A stretch of DNA of 64,000 bases, taken from positions 434,001 to 498,000 of the forward strand of contig CBDDLH010000015.1 of assembly GCA_965230565.1 (NCBI GenBank). The letters are read 5' to 3'. How positions within the stretch are numbered: position 1 is the first letter of the stretch; every line of letters begins with the position of its first letter. Shown one piece after another: positions 17,173 to 24,655 of the stretch. The stretch is from BCD1 sp965230565. Lineage in GTDB: Bacteria; Bacteroidota; Bacteroidia; Chitinophagales; Saprospiraceae. Both the position numbers and the translations under genes were made by a program. The notes beneath the pieces are model-generated. The model was not told where the DNA came from and did no database searches. It saw only the letters and a list, made by a program, of their open reading frames with translations.

Positions 17173-17480
17173 TAAAAAAATTCCACTACGCAAAAAGATT
17201 GCACACTACCCTTTCATCTTTGTATCATCAAAACAAAAGTTCTTTAAAAAAACAGTATTTCAAATCAATTTTACAAAGCCCGGGAACTTTTTTTCCCCGA
17301 CAAGCCTTTAATTGGCGTTGTCAGTTAGAAGAATTGATTTTGAATTATCATAAAGAAATAATGCTTCGGCATTAAAAGAGGTAAATAGTCGGGTGGTTTT
17401 AAGCCTTGATCCCAGTTTCTGTATAGCTGGATAGTGTTAGCAGGCAATGCCTGTTCAATATGCTGCTTGATCATTACGAT

Positions 17481-17640
17481 GTTTACGCCATGGATCTATT
17501 GGTCGGGGGTTCGATTCCCTCCATTCCCAACTTGGAATGTAGTTCAGAGGTAGAACGATAGATAAACTGCGCAGGTTCGAATCCTGCCTACATCACGCTG
17601 TAGTAGCTCAGTTGGTTAGAGCACCAGACGGTTAATCTGG
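17481..17640 (+). ncRNA. Two tandem permuted tRNA-like modules (Y RNA-type tRNA mimic)
   Basis: Module A (17481-17567) reads in this order: anticodon-stem 3' strand TCTAT (17495-17499), 5-nt variable region TGGTC, T-arm GGGGG-TTCGATT-CCCTC, acceptor CATTCC closed by a 6-nt loop onto GGAATG (17534-17539), TA, D-arm GTTC-AGAGGTA-GAAC, G, then ATAGA (17558-17562), which pairs with TCTAT. The helix extends through GTTTA (17481-17485) with TAAAC (17563-17567), leaving a 9-nt bulge. Module B (17571-17640) has T-arm GCAGG-TTCGAAT-CCTGC, acceptor CTACA-loop-TGTAG, TA, D-arm GCTC-AGTTGGTTA-GAGC, A, and an intact anticodon arm CCAGA-CGGTTAA-TCTGG (Asn-like GTT, but G at position 33). Every tRNA spacing is kept but the order is circularly permuted. 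This matches the reported tRNA-mimicking domain of bacterial Y RNAs. It is not a decoding tRNA. Confidence 0.72.
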
Positions 17641-17942
17641 AAATGGAATATCACTCCATTTAATTCAAAAGCTGATCCCTTGTAAAAAGGATCACGGAAA
17701 GTAAGGCTGCGGTAGTCCGTTTTTCCAATCCTTCGGGAAAAGAAAAGCAATCGCCACATCGCCTGAAAACTGTGGATACCGCTTGTACAAATGATTTTAC
17801 TTTTTGTTACAAGATGTTTTCACCCCGGATGGGCGACCATCAGGGGGACTGGACATCTGTGTGTCAAAAACTAAAGTCAGGCGTCCTGCTCAAACAGGTT
17901 TCCGCCTTGTGGGGATGACTTCCCCGGCCTGCTTTCCTTTTT
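17641..17942 (+). ncRNA. Structured RNA tract between the tRNA mimic and the slipin gene
   Basis: A run of stable hairpins without a coding frame: AAATGGA/TCCATTT (17641-17661); TGATCC..TT/AA..GGATCA capped by a GUAA GNRA tetraloop (about 17673-17694); CTTGTA/TACAAG (about 17781-17812); GATGG/CCATC with a GCGA GNRA loop inside CCCC/GGGG (17823-17846); GGCG-CCTG/CAGG-CGCC (about 17880-17905); and GGGGA/TCCCC (17910-17928). A T-rich end at about 17935-17942 follows. It may be the 3' body of the Y RNA-like transcript or the slipin 5' leader. Confidence 0.5.
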
Positions 17943-17984
17943 TAAAAGAAACCAAATTTTTTAATTTTTTATAAACCGAAAACA

Positions 17985-19082
17985 ATGCAAAGAGTAAGAA
18001 TTAACAAAGGATTTGCAGGCCTTGTGAGCAAGTATGGTGACTACAACCGTATCCTTTCTCCTGGTTTGCACTGGCTGTGGTTCGGTGAACAGTTGTATAC
18101 TTACGACAAGTCAAAGGTATACCCTGTAGCTTCCGACATGAATCTCTTGCTCGAGGACCCCGAATTCCAGGCACAAACCGAAATGATCGAAATCACTGAT
18201 AACGAGCTGGTTTTGATCTTTGAAAAAGGTAACCTAAAGAGGATCCTTGAGCCAGGTAGGTATTTCTACTGGAAAGGCTGGTCAGATTTTGAAACCATTA
18301 AGATCGACCTTGGAAAAGTAGAAATAACTGAACCTGTCGACAGATCCCTGTTGCAAAAAACTGCATTGTTGAGGCATGTACGTTTCTTCGAAGTAAAATC
18401 CTATGAGGAAGGTTTGCTTTTTGTGGATGAAAAATTCGTCAAAAAACTTCCAAAAGGTACTTACTACTTCTGGAAAAACCCTACTCCGGTAGAAGTGCTA
18501 AAAGCCGATATGCGTCAGCTTCAACTGGAAGTTTCCGGTCAGGAGATCCTGACTGCCGACAAAGCAGTGTTGAGGGTTAACTTCTACGTCCACTACAGGA
18601 TCACCGATATCAAACGAGCTCTGATGGATAACAAAAACTATCAGAACCAACTGTACATCCTTGTTCAGCTGGCGCTTCGGGAATATATCGGTACCAAAAC
18701 TCTGGACGAATTGCTGGAAAGCAAGGAAGTTATTTCAACTTACATCGAAAAGGCCCTTGCGGAAAAAGTGAACAAACTGGGTATCGAGATCCTTGACTCA
18801 GGTATGAAGGACATCATCCTGCCTGGAGATGTTAAGGAGATCATGAACCAGGTACTGATCGCCCAAAAGCAAGCTCAGGCCAACACCATCAGGCGGAGAG
18901 AGGAAAACGCCTCTACTCGTAACCTGCTTAACGCAGCTAAACTGATGGAGGAGAACGAAATGTTGTTCAAACTGAAAGAAATGGAGTACGTTGAGAAAAT
19001 CGCTGATAAGATCAACACCATCTCTCTTTCAGGTGGCAACCAAATACTGGATCAGCTGAGAGATATTTTCATTAAAAAATAA
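17985..19082 (+). CDS. Slipin family SPFH/band-7 protein without a transmembrane helix
   Basis: 365 residues. The C-terminal two thirds is an SPFH (band 7) domain: EILTADKAVLRVNFYVHYRI, LREYIGTKTLDELLESKE, KLGIEILDSGMKDIILPGDV, then a coiled coil (QAQANTIRRREENASTRNLL). The N-terminal ~150 residues replace the usual membrane hairpin and contain repeated 'KG.Y.R.L.PG..WFW'-like strands (VRINKGFAGL, LVLIFEKGNLKRILEPGRYFYW, GLLFVDEKFVKKLPKGTYYFW). Slipins of this soluble kind have been described beside RtcB-type RNA-repair genes. Here the only RNA-related partner is the tRNA-mimic RNA just upstream. Biochemical role unknown. Confidence 0.88.
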   Translation: MQRVRINKGFAGLVSKYGDYNRILSPGLHWLWFGEQLYTYDKSKVYPVASDMNLLLEDPEFQAQTEMIEITDNELVLIFEKGNLKRILEPGRYFYWKGWSDFETIKIDLGKVEITEPVDRSLLQKTALLRHVRFFEVKSYEEGLLFVDEKFVKKLPKGTYYFWKNPTPVEVLKADMRQLQLEVSGQEILTADKAVLRVNFYVHYRITDIKRALMDNKNYQNQLYILVQLALREYIGTKTLDELLESKEVISTYIEKALAEKVNKLGIEILDSGMKDIILPGDVKEIMNQVLIAQKQAQANTIRRREENASTRNLLNAAKLMEENEMLFKLKEMEYVEKIADKINTISLSGGNQILDQLRDIFIKK

Positions 19083-19099
19083 GCTGATCTTATTACTTA

Positions 19100-19137
19100 C
19101 CCCTAATTTTGGTTTCCAACCAAATTTAGGGGTTTTT
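19100..19137 (+). terminator. Rho-independent terminator after slipin
   Basis: 15-bp stem with one mismatch (CCCCTAATTTTGGTT against AACCAAATTTAGGGG), 3-nt loop, then TTTTT. Confidence 0.9.
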
Positions 19138-19304
19138 GTGTTTCCCGGGATTATCAAACGAGGTTGATAAGGTGGTGAGCTTGAATAAAGCCATTGATCA
19201 CTTTTTATGAAAAACGGTTTTCTTACCCAAATAATGTCGTTAATAACAAAAGACAAAGTTCCACCAGAATATCAGGAGGATTGAAATTGCCAGGGGATAC
19301 AAAT

Positions 19305-19338
19305 ATGCCCAATTTTGCCGATGGGCAAAATTGGGCAT
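19305..19338. repeat. Perfect 15-bp hairpin between convergent genes
   Basis: Arms ATGCCCAATTTTGCC and the exact complement around the 4-nt loop GATG, 23 bp beyond the stop end of the convergent lipoprotein gene. It may act as a bidirectional terminator. It resembles the hairpin at 10449-10482 in arm and loop length and in the ATTTTG core. Confidence 0.7.
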
Positions 19339-19360
19339 TAATTAAAGTTTTTTCAGAGCT

Positions 19361-20020
19361 TTATTCTCTATATGGGAACCTACGACTCATGGCTCTTGTA
19401 ATCTGATCCACCACCTCACGATGCGGGCGATTCCAATAGGTCTGTTCTACCTTATGGCTGGTCCAGACCGGAACACCCTCTTTGGCATCAACCACTTCAC
19501 AGGATACAAAAACATCACTGGTGCGATTTGGCAGCCACCAAAAACCGCTGTTGGTAATAGCCTCTAAGATAAAGGCACCCATTTCAATACCAAAAGATTC
19601 AAGATTGGTCAGGTAAAACTCCTTTTCAACGGTAGAATGAACCACTGCATCTACCCCAAGAACCTCTGCCAGTTTTTTAGGAGATTCTTTCCAGGATTCG
19701 CGGAAGGTAATTCCGGCTTCTTCTAACAGTCGGTTAGTCTCAGCATAATGCTGGACACTAATATGGATCCGGTCACCTGTTTTTCTGGCCACGTGACGAT
19801 AAAGAGAAATCTGGAAAGCAAGGCTCTCTGCCTCTTCAATCTCTTCGATGTTTTCCGCTGTTAATTCAGGAATACGGCCGGTGGTAATGGATTGGGCCGG
19901 AAGCACAGCCACAATCTTATGATCGTAGGCTAATCTGTCATAATCTCCGGTTTTATAAATTTCCCTGTTACAGTTGAAGAACAGGATGGCCGTCAATAGT
20001 GCAAAAACAAACTTTTTCAT
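19361..20020 (-). CDS. Hypothetical lipoprotein
   Basis: 219 residues with a signal peptide ending LFFNC (C17), a lipobox of the relaxed Bacteroidota kind. The mature part begins with a strand KIVAVLPAQSI like those of CsgG/DUF799-type lipoproteins, has helix-rich middle and LAEVLGVDAVVHSTVEKEFYL, and ends with a conserved-looking SCEVVDAKEGVPVWTSHKVE segment. That layout suggests a periplasmic alpha/beta domain related to the GNA1162/CsgG-like group, but I cannot assign a function. Confidence 0.7.
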   Translation of the reverse strand: MKKFVFALLTAILFFNCNREIYKTGDYDRLAYDHKIVAVLPAQSITTGRIPELTAENIEEIEEAESLAFQISLYRHVARKTGDRIHISVQHYAETNRLLEEAGITFRESWKESPKKLAEVLGVDAVVHSTVEKEFYLTNLESFGIEMGAFILEAITNSGFWWLPNRTSDVFVSCEVVDAKEGVPVWTSHKVEQTYWNRPHREVVDQITRAMSRRFPYRE

Positions 20021-20190
20021 AATGAGTTTTTTAAGTGATTAAAAAATCCGGTCTTCATAAACCAGGGAGAACGCGTCTGTCATTGGGTTTATTTATTACC
20101 GTTTTTTGAGTAATTTCGTCCATATATATGCACCTGAACTTTCCTGGCGGAAAAGGTATCTTTATTTTAAAGTTTCATTAACAGTTCTAC

Positions 20191-20952
20191 TTGGAAAAAG
20201 AAAAAAACGAACGGGAATTACAGTGGCTTCACCAAGAGCCTGAACGCTTGATCGAAGCTTATCAGCCTGTAATTGAGATCATTGTAAGTGGTTTTTTCAA
20301 AAAAGGCTTTTTTGTTTCCAAAGACAAAATGGATCTGGTTCAGGAGGTCAATTTACAATTACTGGAAAGTAAAATCGAAAAAATAAGAACGCATTTTAAT
20401 CATTCGGTGAAACTGAAAACCTATTTTTCCAAAGTTGTTTACAATACATGCCTTGAAATAGCCAGAAAAAACCCAGCTGAACAACCCGCCGATCCTTCAT
20501 CCATACTTGTCAACACCCCAAACAATTACCGAAACCCATTGCAGGAATTGGCATTAAAAGAAGAAACCCTGCGCTTACACGGTTGTCTGCTGGCATTACC
20601 GAAATTACGACACAAGGCCACACTTTGTCTCAAGGTTATCGCCAAAATTCCTTTTTATCAACAAGACATTCAATTCCTTCAAAGTCCAAAAACAGAACTG
20701 GAAATCCTTGCCATTAAAGAGAAGCTATTTACTAATTACAGCCATCTCCAGTTAAAGGAGGTCTTTGATTTGTTGGCTGACTTGTACAAAAAAATCGAAG
20801 GAAAATCTACTGAAGGAGACAGCTTGCGCAAATGGACCAACCATCTGCTGGACAGGTTTATATTAATAATGAATGGTAATCCTCCCCACGCTGCCTATAC
20901 TCGCGAAACGATGAAAACCTTGTTACAATATTACTTTGCCGAATATGGCTAA
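20191..20952 (+). CDS. Divergent sigma-70/ECF-like sigma factor
   Basis: 253 residues from a TTG at 20191. Residues ~15-95 follow sigma region 2: LIEAYQPVIEIIVSGFF, DLVQEVNLQLLE, and VKLKTYFSKVVYNTCLEIARK, which mirrors the KTW...RNLCLDELR helix that melts and reads the -10 DNA. The C-terminal half is a degenerate region 4 (LLALPKLRHKATLCLK) without an obvious HTH, and is longer than in typical ECF sigmas. Its neighbours are a zinc-finger anti-sigma-like membrane protein and a TPR-CHAT protein, all on the plus strand with short gaps. Confidence 0.65.
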   Translation: MEKEKNERELQWLHQEPERLIEAYQPVIEIIVSGFFKKGFFVSKDKMDLVQEVNLQLLESKIEKIRTHFNHSVKLKTYFSKVVYNTCLEIARKNPAEQPADPSSILVNTPNNYRNPLQELALKEETLRLHGCLLALPKLRHKATLCLKVIAKIPFYQQDIQFLQSPKTELEILAIKEKLFTNYSHLQLKEVFDLLADLYKKIEGKSTEGDSLRKWTNHLLDRFILIMNGNPPHAAYTRETMKTLLQYYFAEYG

Positions 20953-21029
20953 TTGTTAAAATTTCACTTTTTTCTCCGTTCAGCCTCCTTTTCATCATAA
21001 AAACATACAGAAACAATAACTGAATTATC

Positions 21030-21833
21030 TTGAATACCTTTGACAATCATAACCATCTTAGCATAGAATCCATAGCCAGATATGCTGAAGCTATGCAGTC
21101 CGGAAAACTGGAAAGCCTTCCAGAACCAATGCTGGATCATGTGGCAACCTGTGAAAGGTGTCATGCCGAGATTGTTGAGTTATTTTCGATTCTCAATCAG
21201 GTGGAAGTTCAAAAACAACCTGAGACAAGTGGTGAGGAAAAATCCAGAATAATCCGACTAAGACCAATAATCCGACTGGCTATGGTGGCTGCTGTTACAG
21301 CCCTGGCCATTTTCTTGTATTTCCGGGATAATCCGAACCTGCAACAGCAACCTACACGAGAAATTGCTGCCGACACCACATCGACTTCCAACGATAATTC
21401 CTTTCAAATTGCAGAGGAAACCACTCCACAGGAACCTGCTACAAAATCCCAGGACATTCCTAAAAGACAAGAAACCCAACCTATTTCCAATAAGCCCGAA
21501 CAAAATCAACTCTTCGCAGCTAACTTTGTCCCGTCTGACGATTACGAAGCCCTGATCGGAACGACAGTAAGATCTGTCACAGTAACTGACATTACCCCAA
21601 CGGCAGGCAGCCACTTTAATAGGCAAGAAATAATCACTTTTAGCTGGGTTTTGGAAAATTCTGATTTACTTTACGTCACCATTTTAAACAACCGAGAGGA
21701 AATCATTAACCGGCAAGAGATCGATGGTTCCAAATTTTCCACCAATAACCTGACAACACCAGGATTGTATTACTGGAAACTGGAAAACGATGCGGAAATA
21801 CTCTATGTCGGAAAAATCATTATTGATCAATAA
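21030..21833 (+). CDS. Zinc-finger anti-sigma-like single-pass membrane protein
   Basis: 267 residues from a TTG at 21030. The cytoplasmic N-terminus holds an HxxxCxxC motif (H37, C41, C44 in HVATCERCHAEI), the signature of zinc-finger anti-sigma domains. One TM helix spans ~80-98. A low-complexity Thr/Pro/Gln linker (~100-165) leads to a beta-rich periplasmic domain with TAGSHFNRQEIITFSW and GLYYWKLEN, as in Ig-like or FN3-like modules. It probably binds the sigma-like protein encoded 77 bp upstream and relays a periplasmic signal. Confidence 0.7.
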   Translation: MNTFDNHNHLSIESIARYAEAMQSGKLESLPEPMLDHVATCERCHAEIVELFSILNQVEVQKQPETSGEEKSRIIRLRPIIRLAMVAAVTALAIFLYFRDNPNLQQQPTREIAADTTSTSNDNSFQIAEETTPQEPATKSQDIPKRQETQPISNKPEQNQLFAANFVPSDDYEALIGTTVRSVTVTDITPTAGSHFNRQEIITFSWVLENSDLLYVTILNNREEIINRQEIDGSKFSTNNLTTPGLYYWKLENDAEILYVGKIIIDQ

Positions 21834-21852
21834 GCGAATCAGGATCTTTGTC

Positions 21853-24561
21853 ATGAAAAGAATCTATATACCCGGCCTTCTTTTTTTACTTTTCAATTTT
21901 TCGGTAGGAGGTCAGGATGTGTTAACCACGGCAGCCGACCTGTCTGCCAAAGCCAATTTTGAAGCTTCTGATCAGCTTCTGGAAGCATTCATAGAGAATA
22001 ACCCTACCAGGTTATACGACCTGGCTGATGCATGGTTCATCAAAAGCTACAATGCCATGCAGCTCGGAGATTACCAGGAGGCCCTCAGGACCAACAAAAT
22101 CTCAGGTGACCTGAAAACAAGACTTTACGCAGAAGATATTGCGCTTAATTATATGCGGGAAGGCACCATCTACCTGCTTTCCGGTGATTACGAAAGAGCA
22201 CTCAACATCCTGATGTCAGCAACTGAATTCCCCATTGAAGATCCTCAGGCCTACGCCTTGATCTACGCTTACATCGCTTCAGCTTATCAGGAATTGGGTA
22301 ATTACCCCAAGGCACTGACGAAACTCACCGAATCCCTGGAAATCCTTGAATTTGAACTCGGTACAGAACACCCGGATTATGTTGTCGGGTTGTATGACCT
22401 CGGCAGACTTTATACCAAAATGAACCGGCCGGAAGAAGCTGAAGAAACTTTAAACAAAGCATTGGAAATTGTTCAAATCCTTGAAAATGGTACGGCTAAA
22501 AAAGCCAAAATACTCAATGCATTAGGCCTGTTAAACCAACAAACAGATCCATCAGGGGCAATAAATTATTTTCAGCAGGCTTTAAAGGAATATGATCAAA
22601 TGGCCCCCGGACTAAATCCCGAGGCAGCCCAAACACATCTTAACCTGGCAAAAACCTGGTTAAATAAATACCTGGAAACTCTGGAAAATCTGGAGGAAAA
22701 TGAAAGTGTAAGTCCTGCGATTCCTTCCCTTGCTCAGGTCAATTATGAAAAAGCTGTTGAAAGAATCACTACTAAAGAAGGTAACATCCTCAATTATCAA
22801 ATTCTTGCAGAAGCAAAGGCTATTAAATCTTTGGAAGCACTGATTATTTACAGTGAAGACTTAGGTGCTCTTAGAGCTGCACTTGGCAATTGTCTGGATG
22901 CTATTGATCATCTTTACCAACACCTGAACATGATTAGTAGTGACGCTGCCAAATTCAAACTCCTTGAAGAAAGCCATTTTATTTTTGAGACCGGTTTGAG
23001 AGTGGCTATGACCCTATACGATAAAACACAGGAAAATCTTTATCTCTGGAATGCCTTTTCCATCTGTGAAAAATCAAAGGCCATTGTGCTCAATGTGAAT
23101 AAAAGTTCCTTGGAAACCACGAATCAAAATATGGTATCCAGCATTAAAGCTATGCGTCAGGCAGAAGCTAAACTTCTTTTCGATCCGGATAATATTGATC
23201 TTCATAAACAACTAGCCCAAAAAAGAAAAGACTTCGACAATATTGCAAAATACTCCTCTTTCCGCTCGAAGTCCTTTCCAGGCCTAGATGAATTGCAGGC
23301 CAAAATTGATCAAAAAAGTGCCTGGTTATCTTATTTCATTGGCAAATCAGCATATTACATATTTGCCCTGTCTAATGAAAATGTCCAGGCTATTGCATTA
23401 CCGCTGGATTATCGTAAAGATGCCGATAAAAAAGCTGTGAGCTTTATGACTAATCTGAATATTTCAGGAAAAAGTCAGCCCGGGGTTTACTCCCAATTAC
23501 AGGATAAAAAGCAACATATCCCTTTGGATCAATCTGTGGAAGGTTTGCTTACTTCCATCAAAAAAATGGACAAAAGAAAATACGTTCTTTATGCTCATGA
23601 TCTTTATAACAAACTCATAGAACCTGTAAAAAGTGTCTTATCAGCTAAAGAACATCTAATCATAAGCCCTGATGGCCCCTTATATAAAATCCCATTTGAA
23701 ACTTTCATTTCACGGGAAATCGAGCCCGATAAAAAGATCAAATTCCATAAACTGAAATATTTAGCCAATGATTATTCGTTTGAATATGCTTATTCACTAA
23801 CAAGGAATGCCGAAGCCTCCAGTGATCTGTCACCCGGAAATAAGACTTCCTTTTTAGGATTAGCCCCGGTTTTTAATAATCCTGCATCCGGAACCAGAAT
23901 CCAATCAGAAACCGCTTATCTATTCGACTCTACCTTCCAATCTGATGATAATTTCAGAACAGTTTTGGGCGACGAATTAACCTTCGCACCATTGGAATAT
24001 TCAGCACTGGAAATTTCTGAAATAGGCACCCTATTTAACTCAAAAGGGCAGAAAACTGAGGTCTTGCTGAATGAAAAAGCCACGGAAAAAAACTTTAAAA
24101 CGCTTTCCGGGCAGTTCGATATCATTCACTTTGCCACCCATAGTTTCCCCCACCCTCAGAATCCAAGGCTTTCCGGCATTGCCTTATATCAACCAGACGT
24201 GAGAATGATGGCGGAATCCAGAGAAGATGGTATCCTGTATGCTGCTGAAATTGCTTCTCTAACTCTTGCAGCAGAGCTTGTGGTACTCAGTAGTTGTGAA
24301 AGCAGCGTTGGCCCCGTTATCAAGGGAGATGGTCCTTATACTTTGGCCCGAACTTTTCTGGAAGCCGGGACCCAACAGGTCATTTCCAGTCTTTGGAAAA
24401 TTTTTGACAATTACAGTCAGCAAATGATGATGGAATTTTACACGAATCTACTCGATGGAAAGAATACTTCTGAAGCACTCAGGCAGGCTAAATTAAACAT
24501 GATAAAAAACAAGAAAATGGCAAACCCGGCGATCTGGTCCGGTTTGATTTTAATGAGGTAG
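21853..24561 (+). CDS. Secreted TPR-CHAT domain protein (putative caspase-like protease)
   Basis: 902 residues from the ATG at 21853, which gives the signal peptide MKRIYIPGLLFLLFNFSVGG. The middle part (~30-330) is a run of TPR helices (ALIYAYIASAYQELGNYPKA, HPDYVVGLYDLGRLYTKMNR). The C-terminal CHAT domain (~560-902) has SPDGPLYKIPFETF, the catalytic histidine in FATHS (H763) and cysteine in VVLSSCES (C815), plus the closing NPAIWSGLIL motif. CHAT proteins are cysteine peptidases of the caspase/separase clan. As third member of the sigma/anti-sigma cluster, it may cleave the periplasmic part of the anti-sigma-like protein; that is inference. Confidence 0.88.
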   Translation: MKRIYIPGLLFLLFNFSVGGQDVLTTAADLSAKANFEASDQLLEAFIENNPTRLYDLADAWFIKSYNAMQLGDYQEALRTNKISGDLKTRLYAEDIALNYMREGTIYLLSGDYERALNILMSATEFPIEDPQAYALIYAYIASAYQELGNYPKALTKLTESLEILEFELGTEHPDYVVGLYDLGRLYTKMNRPEEAEETLNKALEIVQILENGTAKKAKILNALGLLNQQTDPSGAINYFQQALKEYDQMAPGLNPEAAQTHLNLAKTWLNKYLETLENLEENESVSPAIPSLAQVNYEKAVERITTKEGNILNYQILAEAKAIKSLEALIIYSEDLGALRAALGNCLDAIDHLYQHLNMISSDAAKFKLLEESHFIFETGLRVAMTLYDKTQENLYLWNAFSICEKSKAIVLNVNKSSLETTNQNMVSSIKAMRQAEAKLLFDPDNIDLHKQLAQKRKDFDNIAKYSSFRSKSFPGLDELQAKIDQKSAWLSYFIGKSAYYIFALSNENVQAIALPLDYRKDADKKAVSFMTNLNISGKSQPGVYSQLQDKKQHIPLDQSVEGLLTSIKKMDKRKYVLYAHDLYNKLIEPVKSVLSAKEHLIISPDGPLYKIPFETFISREIEPDKKIKFHKLKYLANDYSFEYAYSLTRNAEASSDLSPGNKTSFLGLAPVFNNPASGTRIQSETAYLFDSTFQSDDNFRTVLGDELTFAPLEYSALEISEIGTLFNSKGQKTEVLLNEKATEKNFKTLSGQFDIIHFATHSFPHPQNPRLSGIALYQPDVRMMAESREDGILYAAEIASLTLAAELVVLSSCESSVGPVIKGDGPYTLARTFLEAGTQQVISSLWKIFDNYSQQMMMEFYTNLLDGKNTSEALRQAKLNMIKNKKMANPAIWSGLILMR

Positions 24562-24591
24562 AACTTTCTCAGATAATTTCGGCATTATCAA

Positions 24592-24638
24592 AAAAACAAA
24601 GGCCTTCGAAAGAAAAACTTTCGAAGGCCTTTGTTTTT
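24592..24638. terminator. Bidirectional terminator, 21-bp perfect stem
   Basis: Arms 24592-24612 and 24618-24638 are exactly complementary (core AAGGCCTTCGAAAG, loop AAAAA) with A- and T-runs at the ends. It lies between the convergent CHAT gene and the barrel-protein gene and can serve both. Confidence 0.92.
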
Positions 24639-24655
24639 AAAGATCACCTAATCAA

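Noticed and set aside
17500..17640. Ordinary tRNA genes (a tRNA-Asn-like 5' half and T-arms)
   Set aside because: No complete cloverleaf can be read in normal order. The T-arm and acceptor 3' strand come before their own 5' halves, and the Asn-like loop has G instead of U at position 33.
17481..17640. Permuted two-piece tmRNA
   Set aside because: tmRNA lacks a true D-stem and carries a tag-peptide frame; both modules here have perfect D-stems and no tag frame is visible.
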